From Periplaneta americana (lineage: Eukaryota; Arthropoda; Insecta; Blattodea; Blattidae), in NCBI RefSeq assembly GCF_040183065.1, contig NC_091124.1, positions 64,424,001 to 64,488,000 on the forward strand: a stretch of DNA of 64,000 nt, in the 5' to 3' direction. Each line of letters begins with the position of its first letter. Positions within the stretch are counted from its first letter, which is position 1. A program made the position numbers and the translations under genes. Below the pieces are notes generated by a model. The model was given only the letters and a program-made list of their open reading frames with translations. It ran no database searches and had not been told where the DNA came from. Shown here piece after piece: positions 1 to 14,273 of the stretch.

Positions 1-290
1 GGTCGTGAAACGAGTGGGTCAGGGTTAAAATTCTGGTTGGGACAAGTTTCCTGATTGAGGTTTTTCCGATGTTTTCCTTCAACCAACTGAAGCAGAATTA
101 CTGTATAACTTTCGGCGTTGGACTTCGAACTCATTTCGCCATTATAATTACATTTTCCCTCTTTCATTATCATCTCCATTTCTTTCCCATATTTCGGGCT
201 TGCGTCCAATGTAGAGTCGGCTACCACCGAACTTTGACCTCGTGGTATATGGTCATTAGTTGTTGGTGGTAGTGGACTATCCCCTGGGGC
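1..290 (+). repeat. diverged tRNA-derived SINE copy (family A)
   Basis: The stretch matches, with many substitutions, the body of the SINE seen more cleanly at 35318-35562 and 51763-52019 (minus) and 58077-58275 (plus). Shared blocks are the post-B-box GGTTGGGACAAG-like segment, the AACTTTCGGCG-type block and the ACTCATTTCGCC-type block. The tRNA-like head is degenerate here and the left edge is cut by the window. The 3' limit is approximate. Confidence 0.6.
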
Positions 291-299
291 TCGTTGTAG

Positions 300-1215
300 C
301 TCCTTACATCTAATAACCATTCAGAGCATGTATGTATGAAAATATCCAAATAATAAAAATAGAATCAGGAGTCAAGCTCTCTAAAACAAATCAAGGTCCG
401 GCAAGAATTCCTTTGTCGGCGTCATTCTTTTAACATTTACGAAATTCCATGGGAATGGAAGAAGTTGGTGAATAAAGATATGAGAATAAATCAACATACC
501 AGTATCTATTTAAATACACTTCTATGTGCAGACAACCAGATCATTATTCAAGATATTGAAAATCACTTACAGAGATCTATTCTATTATACTAGCTAGTTT
601 CCTTGAGGTGGGGGGCACGGATAGGATGTAGGCAGCTTAAGTGGGCACATTGTACTACCTGGAATGGAATGATGTGCGCCCACACTACACATTCCCCTGC
701 GAGCCGCCTCTGAGTTTCCTACAGCCTGCAGAATCCTTTTACCTTTTCTCGTAGGCATCACCGCGGTCCCTCAACCCCCGGCCCCACGAACTACAATGAT
801 CAAATTATTGTCTGCACTTATATGTACTTTTGAAAAAAGTGCATTCAATAATTTCGTTGGGAGAATATTTAACTGACAGCAGTGATGCATCAGATACTTG
901 TCAATCAGTAGCAACAATAGTTCAGATTAATGAAGGGAAACTCCGACTCCGCCTCCAGCGCAGCGGTCATGTTCAGTAATCTCCTACAGTGGAGTTTTGG
1001 CACTTGTTAACCTATAACAACTTTTAATTATAATACGTACTGTGTTAACGTGTGGTTCATTATGGTACGTTTCTTACATGTTATTGTATTTAGTGCTTAA
1101 TATGTTTAGGTACCGTAGCCAGAATATATTTTAAATCTTACAGAAATTAACATACAGTATATGTTATTAACCAAATTTTACCATTCAGATAATCTCAAAT
1201 CAAATTTTGTTTCAG
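300..1215. other. intron/upstream DNA without recognised features
   Basis: AT-rich DNA upstream of the first visible channel exon. A locally GC-richer patch at about 600-800 has no reading frame or repeat partner that I could see in the window. Any earlier exons of the channel gene are not visible here. Confidence 0.5.
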
Positions 1216-1363
1216 AAATACAATTTGCAGAGTAATCTTCGTACAACAAAGGATTGGGAAGATTTTCCATTTGGTGAAATAACGCTGCCTGAACTTTGGA
1301 AGAAAGCCACTTACGGCTTAGATGAAGTACATAAATTATCTGCCGTCAGTTCTTATCCTCGTA
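1216..1363 (+). CDS. DEG/ENaC channel exon A (first visible)
   Basis: Acceptor TTTGTTTCAG precedes 1216 and donor GTGAGT follows 1363. It encodes 49 aa starting KYNLQSN and including LPELWKKATYGLDE, then leaves one base (phase 1) that completes a codon with the two bases opening exon B. No in-frame start is needed because it is an internal exon. Confidence 0.75.
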
Positions 1364-4300
1364 GTGAGTATAAATATTTCATTCAATATGTAAGGCTTTA
1401 AGCAATATTTCTGCAGCATATAGAGACTAGAGAGCGTGTGAAAATATGAAATTCGTTGTGGCCACTTGATGAGGTTTGATTGCACTTAATTTGACATGCA
1501 TTATTTCATATTGTGAATCCAATTGGGTAAGTACGAGTAACATTTGGAGTGCAGTTCAGAAGTATTAATTATTCAGTATATCTTGAATCGATTTTGCTGA
1601 TTTTTTAGAATTAAACTGCATTCTTTTCATTGAAGACCGCCATCATTTTAAAGCTCAGTTAAAAATAAAATCATGACAGGTACGTATAATACAGAAGGTG
1701 CCTAGTTCTTGGCATATAGTACCTATGATTACCGGTAAATACGCTGACAAAGATAATATGAGTACAGTACTTTTAGCTATTACCATATTTTTACGTGCAA
1801 AATTTAATTGAAAGATTAGTAATATTTTAGAACTTTAAATACCTTATACCAGGCATGTCAAAACCCTGCACATTGTGCAGTAGTCTCTGTGCGATGTCCA
1901 CTTTCTATTCCCCTACCTGGAGGGAGTGAATCGCCTTGGAGGAGAACGCGACAGGGCTATACAGACCTGCAACAGCATATCAGCGTTTGTTTCGGTAACT
2001 CAGTTTCAGTACGGGTACTGATTTGGCTGTCTGTGAATGAGTTATGATAAATAAAGTGAGGAGTTCACAGATAACGAAGAAGGGAAATTATGAATCATAT
2101 AACATAATTGTTATAATGTTTTCCTCAGCCAACAATATTTATTTTAAAATGAAAGGTTTTGATCAGCCCATGTTGAGGTAATAGTGTTGTGACAGTTTAG
2201 GTCAGATTAGTAAAGTTAATCAGGACTCTCACGGCAAAACGAACTTGACATTGGCGTTGTGTTAGAGTCTGTACTAACAGCCATCAAAGATTAGGCGACT
2301 TACGACTTTCATTTTATAAGCTGGTAAGTGATGAGAATATTGTGAGGAATAAATTAAGGCTCTTGAGGTTGTAAGGAGCGAAGAAAGCAACTATTTGCAA
2401 GGCGGAAAATTTTTCTGGAAAAATATATAATGACAAATTTTCCGTCTCACGTCACTACATTATGCTAATATACTTACATTAATAAATCTTTAAACCTGAC
2501 ATAAATAGAATATCGTCGCTTCACATCTTATGAACTACACTTTTAATTTCTTTCAGTAACGCTTCCAACTTGTCGATACTTGCTCTCAATGTTTTATAAA
2601 TAAGCTATATGTGAATTTGAATTCTAAGTTTAATTTATATCATTTATTAATATTAATATTAATTTATATTGACATACAGCAAGGAAATTATTTCAGTATA
2701 AAAACTTCACAATCTCCTACTGCATGTAATTAATTGGGAGTATTATATTTTCTTTAACATTTGTGTACCAATGGTCCCAATAAATAATAATGCTTGACGA
2801 ACAATGAAAGAATAGTGTCTATTATTTAAAAAAATTAGTACCTACTACGTAAAATGAAATACTGTGTTCGTTTTTTGTTGTTTCGAAATTATTGCAATAT
2901 TCTTTTTCTTCAAATACTAGGTATATAAAAATCATTTTAATAAATTATGCTTTACAAACCACTACTTTGTCAAGTATAACTGAGTAAGCCTAAAGTTTTT
3001 TGTATTGCAATTGTCAAATATAGACACTGATAATAACGGTGTTTTTTTTTTCCTTCTGCTAAGTGTATTTATAATGTCCAAATGCGTATTTAATCCAACC
3101 CTAGAAGCGCAGAATAGATTATTGTACACCCCTCCAGCTAAGAACTGGTAAGAGCAACCCTTGATAGATGCAGTCCGTACAGACCGGCGATCCGCGCACA
3201 TAACTGCACATTCAGAGTCTGATTTCTGACATGCCTGCCTTATACAGAGACATTATTACGACTTGAGGCAAGAAAACGGCGGCACGCTCCTTGCACGGTC
3301 TGCGACGCGCGTGCCGATAGAGGTGCGGTAGTAGATCCTCAGTCGCCATATGGCATTCGCTGTAGTCACAAGTCGTGTTGCAAAAGTCTTGATTCTTCAA
3401 GTGTACAAAGTGTTGGCCTAAAAGTTTAGTGATTATTATATATTTAGGTAATGCCTACCAACAAGTTCTCATTGCGTGTCCGTGTCATTTAGGAAATTAC
3501 GGCGTATTTTTGGTACGAGACTATAAGTAATAATTTGTGGGCTCCACAAAGTCTAAATCTATAGTCGCGACGCTGTTATTCCCGGCGTGACTCCTCCTCT
3601 TTGCTTACGTCTTAGGAAGTCAAGGCTCTATAAAGGCTAGGTAGGTAGTATCGTTCGCTATTTTTGTTCTTTCGTTGCCGAGCTAACAGACAAGGGATCT
3701 ATTTGCCACACCGTTAAACATGATCATGTCGTAGCTCCTAGATAATAAATCAAACGCACTGTAATTTAGCAAATAATTGAGCGGCAAATAACGTCCTCGT
3801 GTGCTTTCTGCGAACGCCAACGAAAGAACCAAAATGGCGAGCGATTATATATTAAGTATTTATCAAGCCTTAGGAAATGTTTAACATCTTCATCAGCGAA
3901 TCACAAGACGCACACGTTTAAATGTAGCCGACCTGCAACGTGATTGGCTGCCGGAAATTAGAGCGACGGGACTATAACACCCTGTGATTTGTATTTATGG
4001 GGAACACTAAAAGATAGAGTTTATAGGAAAAATCCTATAGATGAAGTAATAGACTATAGGTGTACGAGAACAAATCGAGGCTATCAATGATATGGAACTT
4101 CAGAGTGTTCTTCATTCGTTTATCAGAAGATTCAGTTGTGTGTGGTGGCAAATGGGGGTCATTTTCAGCTAGGACTGTGAGCATGATAAGTTTAAATTAT
4201 TGAACATTTATTGTTAGTGCTGTTATGTATTGCAGAAGTACCAGAGAAATAGTTACGCTAAGCAGTGGGCCACGAGTCATCCACCGTTTTCTCGCCTCAC

Positions 4301-7300
4301 GTCATAATAATATGTCTGTATAAATATTGAATGCTTAAATATCTATTTTATAGAGCAAATTTCAAATTTAATGTTCTGTTTCAGTATAAAATAAACTTCT
4401 CTAATCGCACTTTAGACATCACATTTATATGCAGACACATGTTTTGTTTGATCTCACACATGATATGCAAAGTGGGACCGAAGAATGTTTCGCATTCTTA
4501 TAAGTTCGTATGTAAAGTTTTATAGTGCACATATTATCAATTCGCTTGTTGTGGCATATAACAGGAATACAGGTTTAAACATCCATATTTTAAGGTGAAT
4601 ATGAACGTATCATATATCCAGCTTGTGACAACATGAAAATGTATGATGGATATTGCGTCACTACTTTGTCATGTACTGACTGAATCATCTTGGAAACGAG
4701 CTATTAGCGAGAGCGTGAAGGAGGCCACTAATTCCAGTTCAAAGTGTCAGCTCGGAAATATTGCCGTTATTAATTTGAATTTTTATTTTTAAAAATGCAA
4801 CATCTTTTATTAGTTTCAATGACATATTTATCTTTAGAGGCATACTCTGTGTTGTTTGGGTAAAGGGAGATAATCATAAAAATAAGTTTGGAGATAAATG
4901 GAAATTAAACTTCGGAACCTTACTGCAAATAATTTTCTAGACAAATAAAACGCATCAAATGCTAGTAATCTTTTTATTTTTGCACATTCATTTGTATAAT
5001 TTAACTTGTGTGTTCATCTGGAGAACAAAATTCAATCTGCACAAAAAAAGACAACACAGATATAAGTTCGTATTTCTTTGATTTTAATTGCACATATTTT
5101 TCATTTTTTAAACTATATTTTGTGCATAAAAATTGTATGTCTACTCATCATTATCCATCGTCATCATAATCGCCACCACCACCACCATCACAATCTTAAA
5201 GCGTCAGTGCTAATACACTATCTACCAAAAAGTAATTGGGCACTGTTTTTGCCTCTTTAGAACCTCGTGGAATCATCTCTTGTTGCTATAACAGCAGCCA
5301 CCCTGTCAGGCAAGGCATGCTTTCCACTAGTTTGTGTAGGATATCCACTGGAATGCATCGCCATTCCTCTTGCAACATGGCACTCAGTTGGACAATGGAA
5401 GTTGGCCCCATGTTTCGGCGGCTATTACGCAGTGGTATGCAGACAGTAATGCTCACCGGTTAGACTGACCTGCATAGAATCCTGATCTCAATCCCATTGG
5501 GCACCTTTGAGATGAATTGGACCGGTGATTGAGGTCTCGGAAGATGCGGCCAACTTACATTGTCCAACTGAGTGCCATGTTACAAGAGGAATGGCGACGC
5601 ATTCCAGTGGATAACCTACACAAACAAGTGGAGAGCATGCCTGACAGGGTGGCTGCTGTTATAGCAATAAGAGGTGGTACCACGAGGTTCTAAAGGGGCA
5701 AAAACGGTGCACAATTACCTTTTAGTAGATAGTGTATAAGACCTATAGAATACAATAAATGAAATTAAATGAAAACCGTCACTTCCACCACGTCGTCATC
5801 ATCTTTCAAAGATGTTTTTTTTTTTTCACTGTCGTCTTTTTTTTTTTTTTTCAAAATTCTTTCTTTACTCTATGCATTTTGTGACATGTTGTATCCGACG
5901 TGTTCTTAATCTTGCTGGATCTGTGTACTGTTGTTTCATTTCTAAACCTAATTTGAAAATCGTTTCTTTTTCATCTGTTTTCCTCTCCTTGTTATGACAT
6001 TCTGACGTTTTATATAGATTATGAATACTAATATGCAGATAATCTATTGTGGCATGTGAGCATGCGAATCTTCGCCAATATATGTAATAATAAGTTTCTA
6101 TTCACCCTGTCGAAAGACCTTTTTTAATCAACAAATGCCAGATATGATACTTGATACTATATATCTGAATTGTAATGACTAAAGAGTTCAGATGTTATAA
6201 TGTAGTTATGGTAAAGTAAAATATTGTATTTAACTTGTATAATATAGATATTACATAATCTTTTACTTACAGATGTAAAAATTGAAAGTTCTTTTCAATT
6301 GATTTGGGGCCAGTGTCACACATTTAATGCACTTATCCAAACCACGTCATCTGGTAAAGAGAAAGGATATTCTATAATATTGTATAAGAAAGATGCTTCT
6401 TATAATCGCACGGAAGGTGAACCAGAAGAAGGCTGGTATGTCTATGTACACCCAGAAGCAAACATTTGGACAGGTACACAGAACAAAAGTCATGTTTTTT
6501 TTTTCATAATATGTAATTTAAAGTCATGTATTTTATAGATTAATTTAAGTGTAGTTTTAGTTTTAGATTAGATTAAACCGTTTGATGCACATAAAGTAAT
6601 TATATGTTATAGTTATGAAGTCATAGAGTGATTGTGGAAGGAAGTGTTAGGGGGAAAAAAAAGAGGAAACATTGTTATTAAGGTAAGCGTTCACTACATC
6701 ATATCGCACTCATCGGACGAATCCCACGGATCGGAAAAAGACTATCTTTGCTGTAATTGTTATATAACCGCGTTCACTACATCGTATCGCCCGCATCGTC
6801 TCTCGGCAAATCCGTCCACGTTTCTCAGATGAGCAACTTATCCGATGTGTGCGATCATGGCCTTCTTTAATAAATAAATTTTAATTGCTCAACTGTTACT
6901 ATTATGTTGTGCCATGTTCAGTGTCGCGCCAAAATGGCAGACGGAAAACTTATTTCGCTTGTAAAAAACTACGAAGAATTATATAATTTGAGGCATTCCC
7001 ATTACAGTAATCAAGTCGTTTCTTACATATATATATATATATATATAACCAATATTTCTTTCGTTTCTTCCTCTTCTATTAGGACGCATTAAGCAATTAC
7101 AAATTCTTAATCGCTAACAGTCATAATTACCGGTAATAGACCTAACCTCAACTCCTCTGTTTTCAGCTATGTCAATATCGTACGACCTCATATTTCAAAC
7201 AGCTGACAGAGGAATCCGATGAGGCGATGAGGTGAGCCGTTGCAGTGAACGCACTGCGATTCGTACGAGGAGTGCGATACGATGTAGTGAACGCTTACCT

Positions 7301-8638
7301 TTACAGTACAGCGCGGTCTATGACATTCTCTACGGCACTCGGCGGCAAGCGTACCCGGCGTCAGATTGTCATTCCCGGTGAATGCGGTCCACTACAGTCT
7401 TTCTCTCTCTTCGTGCCTTGAAGGACAAGGTACATGGTCACATTGCAACTGATGGCTGCTGTTCAGTTGCCTATGAGCTCTGTTGACGTTTGTATTGATG
7501 TACGTATATCTTAGTTGAAGATTATGACAATATGGCAGCACAAAAGTTTACATTACAACAAAGGATTTATCTTGTCGAGTGTTACTTGATAACGAAGAAT
7601 TGTGACGACGTTTTGCAACGCAATTTCCTGGTGTTCCCATTCCACATACGACGGCTATATTAAACCTCGTAAAACGTTTAGAGAAACGGGATCAGTTCTG
7701 AATAAACGTGGAAAGAGAAACCCAAGTGTTCCTACTGAGGAAAACCTTGATGAGATAGCGAAAGGTTAGAACATTCTCCTCGAAAATCTCTCCGCCGTCT
7801 CTCTTAAGAAACTAGTGTTTCGAAAACCACAGTATTAGAGCCACTAAAATTCTTAAATTTAAGCCCTATAGAGTGACAATAATGCATGAATTACAGCCTA
7901 GAGATAATGTGAATCGTGTGAATTTTTGTAACTGGGTTTTATAAAGTGTTGTCAACGGTGTTGTAGATCCTACAGTAATTGTTTTCGCAGATGAAGCATG
8001 GTTTCACTTACATGACCATGTTATAACGCAAAACAATAGGTACTGGAGTACAGAAAATCCTCATCTCATTCATGAAATTCCTTTACATGATGAGAAGATT
8101 GGCGTATAGTGTGCTATAACTGCACATAGGATTATAGACTCTATATTTTTTAGGATACAATCAATGGTGACAGATATAAAATACAAATACTCAACCCAGT
8201 TAACCGATATCGAGTGTCAGAGTGCTTAATTCCAGCAGGATTCAGCAACTGCCTATACAGCAGCCGAAACATTGAATTTGATAAGCGAAATATCCGAGGA
8301 CAATGTTATTAGTAGAGGATTATGGCCCTCTAGGTCTCCCGATTTGTCAGTTTGCGATTTTTATTCATGGGAAAATCTAAAAAAAATAAAGTATACAAAT
8401 ATAATAATCCGCACACAATCCGTGAGTTAAAATATAGTATTATACGAGAAATTGGAAGAATTACAGAAGACGAACTTGCACGCGTAAATGCCAATTTCAT
8501 TCGGAGATGTCAGGAATGTGTTGCAACAGAGGAACATCATTTTCAACACCTTCTGTAGTCAAGGTTAGTAAACAAAATTTATTTATTTATTTATTTACTT
8601 ATTTATTTATTTATTTATTCATTCATTCATTCATTCAT

Positions 8639-8673
<35 letters not shown>

Positions 8674-11600
8674 TTCATTTATTCATTTATTAATTCATTC
8701 ATTTATTTATTTATTTATTCATCCATTCATTTATTCATTTATTTAACAAGGCAAAGCCCCAATTACAATAGATAGTAGCCTACAATTAATATTTGCTTCG
8801 AACATAAAATTTGAGGTAACATTGAAAAAGGGATAAAAACAGGTACAAATGCAAGATGCATATAAATACAAATGAAAAATGAAAAACAGACAAATATAAT
8901 ATGAATACCTACTGTAATTTTAATAGCCAACTCTAGCGACTGTAGCGAACCTCCTTCACCGGGAATGACAAGCACTGATGCCGGGCCTGCTTGCTGCCGA
9001 GTGCCGTAGAGAATGTCGTGGACTGCTCTGTAGTATAAGTACACTCTAGAGTTTCATGCTCAATATTGCTAGTGTTGAAAGTTCATTCCTAGGAATTAAG
9101 ATTTTATTCCATCAGTGAATTAAGTTCATAACGAATTAGTCCTGAAGCTACCAAACATTACGAACATTGTTCTTCAACTATCGCTTTCAGTTCGCGATAT
9201 TCAATTGAAAACTTCACTCACACCAGCTAGCCAATTCTTCCAATGGCATCCTCTTTTCGTCTTTCAAAAGGAGTACATCTTATTATTTGCTTGATTTTTA
9301 AAAGTTCTTCATTAGTTGTTCTTATATCTGGACTTAAACGTCTTATCAGTTACCATAATATGCCATTTTTTCTACACTACTCTGATCGTTTATTGTAAGC
9401 CTATCCATAATTGCATAGCCTACATGTTCTGGCACTTCGGATCCTATCAAATTTAGATATTCCAATTTATTTTCTGAAAAAGTTAATTTCTGTGATCATT
9501 ATTTTTTTCTGTGAAGTCTGTGAAATTTTCCGCCCTTCGCAATATTATTGCGTCTGCCATATTATGAAATTATATTTGTATTTTCCACCTGGTTTCTTAA
9601 AAGATACAAATCTCAATTCATAACAGATTTCTAATAACAAAGTTATTGTTCAAATTACAGTAAATCGGGACCTCCAAATAGCCGCTCAAATCTAAATAGG
9701 CTACTTTTAACATTATAGATTTTTAATTTGTAATAGATATTCTTAATCACAGTCTAATTAAAATAGTAAAAAGGCCCTGCAAATTCTCTTCTTGACAATT
9801 GTTGAAGAATGTAAATTGTTTATAATCTCGTAGAAATAAATGCACACTAGAGATGAACAACGATCGAGATAGCAAGGCTAACAGTGCCCTCAAGGCCGAA
9901 AACCCGCACGACAATGTTCTAGTCGAGTCGTTGACGTAAAGACTGCTTGTGAGTGTTTCGAGACGCCGAGATTGATCACTCCCGAAGTCCCGAACGTCAA
10001 GCAGCCTTGAATCGCCACAGTTATTTATACCTGACTGAACTTTTATCTACTTTGGCAACTGTTATATATGTATAAACAATCATGTAGCCTATTTGAAACA
10101 TCATCTCTACCTTTCAGTGTATAATAATCCGTTCCCCAATCTTTATTTAATTACTAGGCCCTTATTAAAAGCCTAGGAGTATTCTTTTCATATGTTTGAG
10201 CTCAAGTGTGCAATCTCAAGTAAAAAGATATTAACGTTATGTTTTATATTTCTTATAAATGCTAATTTATTTGAGAATTGTTTTTTTTTTCTATTTATAT
10301 AACCATAGGTAATATCATTGTAATAGAACCAGAACATTTTGATAACGAAGATACTGTTCTGTTTTGTCTTTTTGACTCATTTAAACATTTATAATGTTAT
10401 TTATTTCAATGATGTATGTTATTCAAAGTTACAAAATCTTTTCACGCCGATCAAATGCTATTTCGAGAATGATGAGCGAGACTCCAAGCGCACGAGAATG
10501 ACGAGACGAGACTCGAAAGACAAATGGAACGAACATAGCGAGCGAGAGCGGTAGTTAGTTTTATTTATCTCTAATGCACACCCATTGACATGGAAATTGG
10601 TCGCTGTTCAGCTGTCGGAACAGCTCGGGAATCATCGTGTGCTTACACGCGTGCGTTTTACATAGATTCGAAGCCGGTCTTTGAAACTACAAGAAAGAGC
10701 TCTATCGCTAAGCCATAAAGACTTCGTAGAAAATATGTAGTTTCGTGACATACAGTTACGTGCTGCCTTCGAGCATCTATGTTCGAAGTCGCTGCTATGA
10801 CTTGATTTCATCCTCGTACCTCGATGTTTAATATTTCTCCGGGCGAATCTCGCATTACCCCGAGCGACTCTTAGACAAATTCATGCTACAGGAGAGCGAC
10901 TATTTTCCGTGTCAAAGGATATACATTACTTAGTTGGTTGATTGGTTGCTAATATTCAACCATCTGAAATTCCTCCATTCGACATATTGCGTTCCAATAC
11001 ATACAGTAACATGAACCAACTCATTGGCCTTAGAGGAATTTTATCAGAGTAGAGTAGATGATCATTGTCCATTATGAAATCAGCTTTCTGTACAATACAT
11101 ATTAACCTATGTATGTACCATGTTGAATGGCTTAATTTTGAGAAAAAGCTTTATAATTTTAAAACATTTAAGTTGTTCCAGAGATTATTACTATAAAACA
11201 AAGCCATAATTTCTCGAATTGTACAATTTACTATTGTTGTTGTTGTGGTCGCCTTCTTTGTCTTTGACTTCGTCGTCCAATGCTTATGAGACTTAATTGG
11301 CTTGTTCAATTTTCTTTCTTCTCAGTAAAATACAAGACTTTTTTGTGGTAGCTGTGTTTTTGTCCACTTAAGTAGGTGTTCTTTTTTGAGACTGTGTCCA
11401 GGTCTGTTGCATGTTAAGCATCTTAAGGTACTAGTATTTAGAAAACAGATGTGATCGCAATGTGTAGAGTAATACCGCAGTCTAGTATATAGTCACGAAG
11501 CTCAGTACGTAGTAAATATGCATCCATAGGTAGTTACTAACCACTAGGATAGCTAATATCGCCTCATAACAGACAATGCGAAATAGTACCGGCACAGTCT

Positions 11601-14225
11601 ATTGTTCCTAGCACCCTCACAACTCAACAAGCTTCGTGTCTGTATAGGCCTATACTAGACTGTGGTAATACTCCATTCCATTTCATTACAATGGTTTTTT
11701 CTCTCCTTGCTATAAATTAATTAACTTGAGTTAACTTGGTGAGTGGAATTTCTTCTAATAGACCTATTTCGAAATCTATTGATTTCCTTCAACATTGCAA
11801 TGACGCATATGTGTGTGTTTTTTGTGTTTGTGCGTGTGTACGTGTGCGTGCGCGTGCGTGCATGCTTTTTTTTTGGCGGATGAGTCTTGTGGTCAACAGT
11901 ATAGTTAAATATTGTGGCAATACAGCATATTCGCATATTAAGAGTTGATTATCAGTATGTCATTTTTATAATTCTCCAGAGAATGCGTTCAAGTCAACAT
12001 GAACTTTGGATGTCATCTACCTCACAAAAACAAAACCATAATTATCAATATTCGTGAACACGAAAACCATCCACTCACAACACAGATGAAAATTCGTTGT
12101 AACTAAACAGAGTGATTTTTATGTTTCCAAACTTATGAAATGTAATTCTTTTATAAGAAAGCACTATGGAAGGCCAGGAGGAGAGTATTTTCTTAGAAGT
12201 CGGAGAAGAACTGCACGTGAAGATAGTAGCTGAGGAGTATCATCTTGTGGATAAAGCCAGAGAACACTGTAACGATTCCTGGGATCATAGCTATGATACG
12301 GTGAGTAACATTTTATCTTGTCACATATAACGCTAAAGTAAGCTATAACTTGAATTTCAGAGCATATTAAAAACGTTCATATGTGCGCGAGAAACTATCC
12401 ATAAAATTAAATACACAGAAAAGTGCCATGATAAAAATAATACCACTGGATGTCTTTGTATGCAAACGAGTATGTATACAATATGCGACTAAACAAACGA
12501 CACTGAAATGTTATTTAATTGCGTTAGTACAGTAAGATGTTCTTAAAATGTGAACAAAAGATGACGTTATCTTATCGCGTAATTCGGAAATATTTATAGG
12601 CTGGTCATCCGTCATGGAATTTTTGAAACTGATTATTTCAACGTGCCCCATATGTAGGCATCTATGACAGTGAGACCGGGGAGCAGGAAGGATACGGGAA
12701 TGAGTTCCACGAGAAATTAGGCGATCTCCAAAGTGTCGTTGCAGAAGGGCAAGTGACTCCCCAGCGGTGTGGGCTGTAGCTTCATTTTGCTGCATCCATT
12801 GTACTGAGTGTTCATTTCAAAGTGTGTCATGACGTCACTGTTGTGAGTCAGCGATTTGAAGCGAGCTTCAGCTTTTATGTCAGAGAAGTTGCCTATTAAT
12901 CAAGGCGTTCAATCTGAACTTGAGAACGTGTACGGTATAACTTGAACGTCGTAGCAACAGATGGCGGTCTGTACGGTCCCTGTGCTACCATAACCTCTTT
13001 CGAACTGTGTTTTGCGCGGGCAAGTCGTACGCAGGGTATTTGTTAATCATCCGTTGCATACCGCAACATTCCACAACACAAATCAAATGCTCCGTGTCCA
13101 TGTTGACCGTCGAAGTTAATGTCAACAAATACTGTACGTAAGTAATCGTCTTAACCCTCTCGCCATATCCCGACAGTAAGAAAAAAAACTCACCTCGGTA
13201 CGTGTTTCCAAACAATTCACATTCCTGCCACTACCGGCGTTACCGCACGTATTGGTACGTACTTCCAGAGTCCGTGGGTATCCACGGACTCTGCGTACTT
13301 CAGAATGAACGCCGTACTCGCTAGGCAACTTCTCTCGCATTTAGGTAATACGCGTCTGCGGGAGTGTAGGAAGATTGAATTCTCTAGGCTCATCGGCTAG
13401 CCATATGACGACATACAGCGAGCCATGACACACTTTGAACTGAACACGCAGTAGTTGGCACAGTAAGGAGTTTAAGATCTTGATTGGGGATCAAATGCAT
13501 ATAGAACTTATCTATAGGCCTACTAAGTTAATAATAAAACTGTAACCTAAACATTATTACCTCATTCGTGCGGGATTTGCACCGTTTTTGTCGCGTCGGA
13601 CAATGACGCAACACAACTGATCAAAAGGTGTTCCAACTCCTAATAGAAGCTAGGTATCCTTTATATGATCATCTTTCTCTTCTGTAGGAGCATGAGCATT
13701 TACAACTAAGATATTGCACCATCCTTCTTTAAATAATAAATACAATAACCTGTCACTGATAAATTCGACCTTTTTACTGCTCATTTTATTCTGTTATTAT
13801 TTTATTAATTGTGACATAGGCTTATTAATAGACGTTTCTGTAATTAAACATTATATTTATATCGTTTGTATGCCTCTGAAGTCTAATTAGTGGAATATGA
13901 AGCTAGTTGGCGATGTATCCATGGGGGGGAAAGAAACTGACCACCCTACCCCATTATCTCCTAGCCTAGTTGTCTCATGAGTCATGCCTTATTGGTGTTA
14001 CTTATGAGGTTCAAACCTGTGTTCGGGCAGTTGACTAAACAACAATAAACATTATATTATAATCCTCTGAGTGTGTTTGTGCTTGTAAGTATGTATGTTT
14101 ATGTGCCTGTATAAAGTAGTGACCACCATCACAGTACAAACTTGTATGTGCAGTGCAATAACCCGTTAAAGACTATTTGTTTAATGAACATTTAAAATAA
14201 ATGTAATTTGATGTACATAAACCCC

Positions 14226-14273
<48 letters not shown>

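Larger units (their letters stand above)
7302..9036 (+). mobile_element. mariner/Tc1-superfamily element with about 100-bp TIRs
   Basis: The left end (about 7304-7400) and right end (8940-9036) are inverted copies sharing GACATTCTCTACGGCACTCG and TGTCATTCCCGGTGAA. Between them lies the degenerate transposase at 7532-8558 and then a (TTTA)n tract at 8575-8745. Its left edge coincides with the right TSD of the Harbinger-like element at 6681-7300, suggesting that the latter inserted into or at its end. Confidence 0.75.

Noticed and set aside
1850-2330. Possible decayed hAT element (CAGGCATGTCAAA-like end)
   Set aside because: No matching opposite end or target duplication found, and the coding resemblance is too weak.
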